Source of the DNA: Agrobacterium vitis
GTDB lineage: Bacteria > Pseudomonadota > Alphaproteobacteria > Rhizobiales > Rhizobiaceae
DNA: 64,000 bases
Direction: 5' to 3'
Assembly (NCBI RefSeq): GCF_037039395.1
Contig: NZ_CP146245.1
Location: 116,254 to 180,253 of the forward strand
In this document: piece after piece, positions 61,282-64,000 of the stretch
Layout of the letters: each line of letters begins with the position of its first letter
Numbering within the stretch: position 1 is the stretch's first letter
The notes under the pieces: generated by a model
What the model was told of the DNA's origin: nothing
The model's input: only the letters and a program-made list of their open reading frames with translations
Database searches by the model: none
Program-made: the position numbers and the translations under genes

Positions 61282-61833
61282 TTATTTAGCTTTTGTGCTT
61301 AAAATGGACAATGTTTTTGCGGCAAATTCGGGCGCAATCCCTGACAGCCTTTCCATCAATTCCACGACGGACAACGTTGGTCGACGATAGCCTGCGGCCT
61401 GTGCGACGAGCGCCTCCAACAGCCTGTCCGCCCCCTTACTCAACAGGGAGACAAGAAAATCGTCGGGTGTCATGGCCATGATGCCGGGCGGAAGATCGCG
61501 GAAGTCTCGGATGTTCGATGTGACGATAATGCCAGCCCCGATCGCTGCAGCGGCTGCGGCCACGTGCCGATCCTTCGGGTGGTTCCGCATTGCCGGCTCC
61601 AGGGGCTCCCAGCCTTCGACATTCGCGTCGGGGAACGCCTCCTCCATAACGGTGCGCAATACCCCCGCTCTGGCGGGCTCCATTCCATAGTCGCTGATAA
61701 GGTTGCGCGTGACTTCGTCCAGGATTCGCGAAGACCAATGCGCGCGATAGCAGTCTGCCGCAGCCACGCGCAATAAAGTATCGCGAAGCATCATGGGGAA
61801 TAGGACGTCGGCATCGAGAACGGCGATTGGCAT
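61282..61833 (-). CDS. PIN-domain protein, probable toxin
   Basis: The protein has 183 residues from the ATG at 61833 (a GTG at 61839 adds two). PIN features are D7/D9 in AVLDADVLFP, the acidic residue in LDEVTRNLI, and the D and N of DRHVAAAAAAIGAGIIVTSNIRDF, so the metal site for RNA cleavage is kept. It is divergent from an HTH protein 75 bases away, which is the likely antitoxin. Most PIN toxins are encoded in the same direction as their antitoxins, so this arrangement is less usual. Confidence 0.8.
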   Translation of the reverse strand: MPIAVLDADVLFPMMLRDTLLRVAAADCYRAHWSSRILDEVTRNLISDYGMEPARAGVLRTVMEEAFPDANVEGWEPLEPAMRNHPKDRHVAAAAAAIGAGIIVTSNIRDFRDLPPGIMAMTPDDFLVSLLSKGADRLLEALVAQAAGYRRPTLSVVELMERLSGIAPEFAAKTLSILSTKAK

Positions 61834-61908
61834 AGGCACTCGTCAAAATCCCCCCGATCATTCGGGGAGGTAGTTGCGTTTATAGCGTTTATGCGCCATA
61901 TTATCGGC

Positions 61909-62403
61909 ATGGCCGTATCACATCGCACATCATCGGACAAAAAGCCCTCGAAGACTTCGAAAGCCGTTCCTGCTCTCGATCGATCGGCCGCGGCTCGTGT
62001 CGCATCGCTTTTGCTTTCCCGTTCCACGAAGCAACATGGCACGTTTCAGGTCATCAATGCCGATGGCGAACGCCTTGACCTGCCAGATGCGCTGACCGAC
62101 ATCATGTATCGGGCTGCCGAGCTCCTCGCAGACGGAAGACCGGTAACGGTTTTGCCCGACGAAGAGATGCTGTCAACGCAGGCTGCGGCCGATATTCTCA
62201 ATGTATCGAGGCAATATCTCGTGCGTTTGGTCGATACAGGCGAGCTTGCCGGCGAAAAAGTGGGAAGTCACCGGCGTTTGAGAGCAGCGGATGTCGCAGC
62301 GTTCAAGGCTGTGCGTGATGCCAAGCGAACATCGGCGCTCGATCGGTTGAGTTCATTGAGCGAAGACGCTGGCGGCTATGAGCTGGAAATCAAGCAGCGC
62401 TGA
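61909..62403 (+). CDS. HTH (excisionase-type) protein, probable antitoxin of the PIN toxin
   Basis: The protein has 164 residues from the ATG at 61909. The N-terminal half is basic and probably disordered. LSTQAAADILNVSRQYLVRLVDTGELAGEKVGSHRRLRAADVAAF (about residues 85-130) is an excisionase/MerR-like winged helix. Such proteins are found beside PIN toxins and would bind the shared promoter. It is divergent from the toxin. Confidence 0.72.
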   Translation: MAVSHRTSSDKKPSKTSKAVPALDRSAAARVASLLLSRSTKQHGTFQVINADGERLDLPDALTDIMYRAAELLADGRPVTVLPDEEMLSTQAAADILNVSRQYLVRLVDTGELAGEKVGSHRRLRAADVAAFKAVRDAKRTSALDRLSSLSEDAGGYELEIKQR

Positions 62404-62451
62404 AGGACCTATATAGCGCGCCGGGCTTGAATGCGCGGGTGTGCCACTTGT

Positions 62452-63435
62452 TCAATGATCTCTCAGAAGGGAGCCGAGCGTCGACTTGCACGTTTTTGTT
62501 CCCTCATCGAATACGGTGGACCTGTCAAATCGTGTGTAGGCCGCCAGGGCGTAGCTAAACGCTTCCTCGTCCCATTCTTCAAAGATGCGCAACTCGTCGC
62601 TGCCCGGAATTAGGCCTGAATATGACTCAACATGCATTTGCTCTACCTGCATGAACTCATCGTTCTCGGATGTGATATAAAAATGCGTCGCATCCCTTAG
62701 TGTGGCTTTGTAGTGAACACGAGCCGCCAGTTCGCTGAATTGGGCGCCGCTAACAGCGGATCCGGAGAGCGCGTAAGGCCCTCCTGGGCCAGCGTGCATT
62801 TGAAGACCGCCGTCGCTAACAAATATCACCCCAAGCCGACCGGCTCTGATCGCTACGGACTGTCCGAAAATGTTTGTCGAGAGGTCGAACTCTTGATCTC
62901 CTCCGGTATCGGCGACCTCGTAAAAATACAGTGAAAAAGGCAAGTTGCCGTGGAGGCATCGGAATGTGGTGGGTTTTCGCGCGCTTTGGAGTACGAAATG
63001 GCAGTGCTGCAGTTCCTCGATGAATTGCGCAGGAACCATCGGCCCACTATCTGGTCGCTTGCGATCAAGTAAGAGGCCGGTCTCTTTCACGAGAAAGCCG
63101 ATCAGGATTTTAGACAACCATCGGCCAAGGAGTAGTTTTTCGTCCTGAGTCTCTACTGTGCCACGCTCAATAATGGGCTGCACGGCGTTTTCAATCTGGG
63201 AGAGGAAACCGTTGTTGCAAGCTTCGCAACACGGAACAGTCAGATTTCGATATGGAATAAGTGTCCCATTCAGCACGGTAAGACGCTCATTGAAGAGATT
63301 GAACTTATGCTGAAGCCATTTGGGAATCACGTGTTCGCCGGCGCCAGTGCTGGGGGGACCGCCGCACGCAAAGCACATTCTTTGTGAAATGCTGTTTTCC
63401 GACACGGCCCTTGCCGATAGCTCGAGTATTCTCAT
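62452..63435 (-). CDS. HNH-like zinc protein, possible endonuclease
   Basis: The protein has 327 residues from the ATG at 63435; upstream codons are open but look random. C21-x2-C24, EH35VIPKWLQ and PC70-x2-C73NN form the cysteine/histidine/asparagine layout of a treble-clef HNH domain. The remaining 250 residues match nothing I recognise. Proteins of this type occur in mobile DNA and in defence loci. Catalysis is inferred only from H35 and N74/N75. No partner gene is adjacent in the same direction. Confidence 0.65.
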   Translation of the reverse strand: MRILELSARAVSENSISQRMCFACGGPPSTGAGEHVIPKWLQHKFNLFNERLTVLNGTLIPYRNLTVPCCEACNNGFLSQIENAVQPIIERGTVETQDEKLLLGRWLSKILIGFLVKETGLLLDRKRPDSGPMVPAQFIEELQHCHFVLQSARKPTTFRCLHGNLPFSLYFYEVADTGGDQEFDLSTNIFGQSVAIRAGRLGVIFVSDGGLQMHAGPGGPYALSGSAVSGAQFSELAARVHYKATLRDATHFYITSENDEFMQVEQMHVESYSGLIPGSDELRIFEEWDEEAFSYALAAYTRFDRSTVFDEGTKTCKSTLGSLLRDH

Positions 63436-63671
63436 TTTTCTCGTTTTCGGTTGGGCTTTCAACGGTTCACGCCGGGCCTGACGATCATGGAAGAATCTCA
63501 GTCGTCCCAAACCAGAATACCAAGCCACCGCTGCCTTGGACATCCGGCCATCAGGCTACAAGCCAACGCCGACTCCGAAGGCCTGCCGGCTTCAGTCGCT
63601 TCCCTTGCGGACCGTTTCCACAATCAGGTAATTCTGAGGAAGCGCGTGGAGTAATTCAGCCCCAGGTTTCG

Positions 63672-63989
63672 TCAATTGAAGCCAGGATGTGTTGTTCCTA
63701 ATCCTTGCACATAGGCGGGACTTGGCTTTCCTGAGTGTGGCGTCACCCTCTGGGACCGGGCTGTAGGCTGCGCTGAAGCCTTCAATATAAAGTCTTCACC
63801 CTTCGGGCCGCCATCCCTGACGCGTACGTCGATCAGGGTCTGTCCAGCAACACGTAACGTAACATCAAGGTTCCCTTCCCAGCGGGCCGAAGCCGCGCAG
63901 TTCCATCCCTGAGTTAGAGCCGAACCGGCAGGTTGCTTGATCAGGAAGTGGCCGTGCAATTTAGCCCGAACGCAATCCGCTCCAACCAT
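63672..63989 (-). CDS. Possible small hypothetical protein at the window edge
   Basis: A frame of about 105 residues remains open beyond the right edge, so the start may lie outside. AASARWEGNLDVTLRVAGQTLIDVRVRDGGPKG could be a beta-rich domain, and codon use is not obviously wrong. There is no known family. It is given with low confidence because frames of this length occur by chance at this G+C. The 236 bases between 63436 and 63671 hold no gene I can support. Confidence 0.3.
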   Translation of the reverse strand: MVGADCVRAKLHGHFLIKQPAGSALTQGWNCAASARWEGNLDVTLRVAGQTLIDVRVRDGGPKGEDFILKASAQPTARSQRVTPHSGKPSPAYVQGLGTTHPGFN

Positions 63990-64000
63990 TGGCGTTCCCG

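Overview
The window reads as a piece of a repABC replicon from Rhizobiaceae, most likely a tartrate-utilisation or Ti-type plasmid of the Agrobacterium/Allorhizobium vitis group. Three things point there: a traI-trb locus placed head to head with repABC, as on Ti plasmids; a TraI that closely matches the Agrobacterium 3-oxo-C8-homoserine-lactone synthase as I remember it; and a ttuABCDE-type tartrate operon, the arrangement described from grapevine A. vitis. All of this is judged from the sequence and recalled family knowledge; no database was searched.

Layout. 1-5750 is the plasmid backbone: trbB (cut by the window edge), traI, two tra boxes, then repA, a small repD carrying two parS palindromes, repB, a counter-transcribed RNA and repC. 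5756-17650 is mobile DNA: a serine recombinase, a Tn402/Tn7-like tniA-tniB pair with end repeats and a broken tniQ, a Tn3-family tnpA/tnpR pair, a plasmid folD, a damaged toxin-antitoxin pair, and a tyrosine recombinase next to a loxP-shaped inverted repeat. 17712-29321 is a DUF1403-scpB-DUF1612 locus that seems to be split by about 9 kb holding GGDEF-EAL, cheW, a soluble chemoreceptor, a LuxR-type regulator and a second, complete tniABQ set.

29496-37251 looks like a defence island: a ribbon-helix-helix-like protein, an N6-adenine methyltransferase with a PD-(D/E)xK-like partner, and, convergent to them, a SIR2 protein overlapping an 891-residue protein of no recognised family. 37514-48755 is metabolism: ttuA (LysR), ttuB (MFS), ttuC, ttuD, ttuE, then a GntR regulator and a tripartite (TctCBA-type) transporter cluster with a second, about 98.5% identical ttuC. 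Together they would import tartrate and take it by way of glycerate and 2-phosphoglycerate to pyruvate.

49013-53066 holds an SDR, a VOC protein, a LysR regulator, a DEDDh exonuclease and a DUF1127 protein. 53245-61266 is an SOS mutagenesis region: a predicted alpha-r14-type sRNA, dinB, an SRAP (YedK/HMCES) protein, and imuA-imuB-dnaE2 behind a GAAC-N7-GAAC LexA box. The right end has a divergent PIN/HTH pair and an HNH-like protein. No rRNA, tRNA or CRISPR array was seen.
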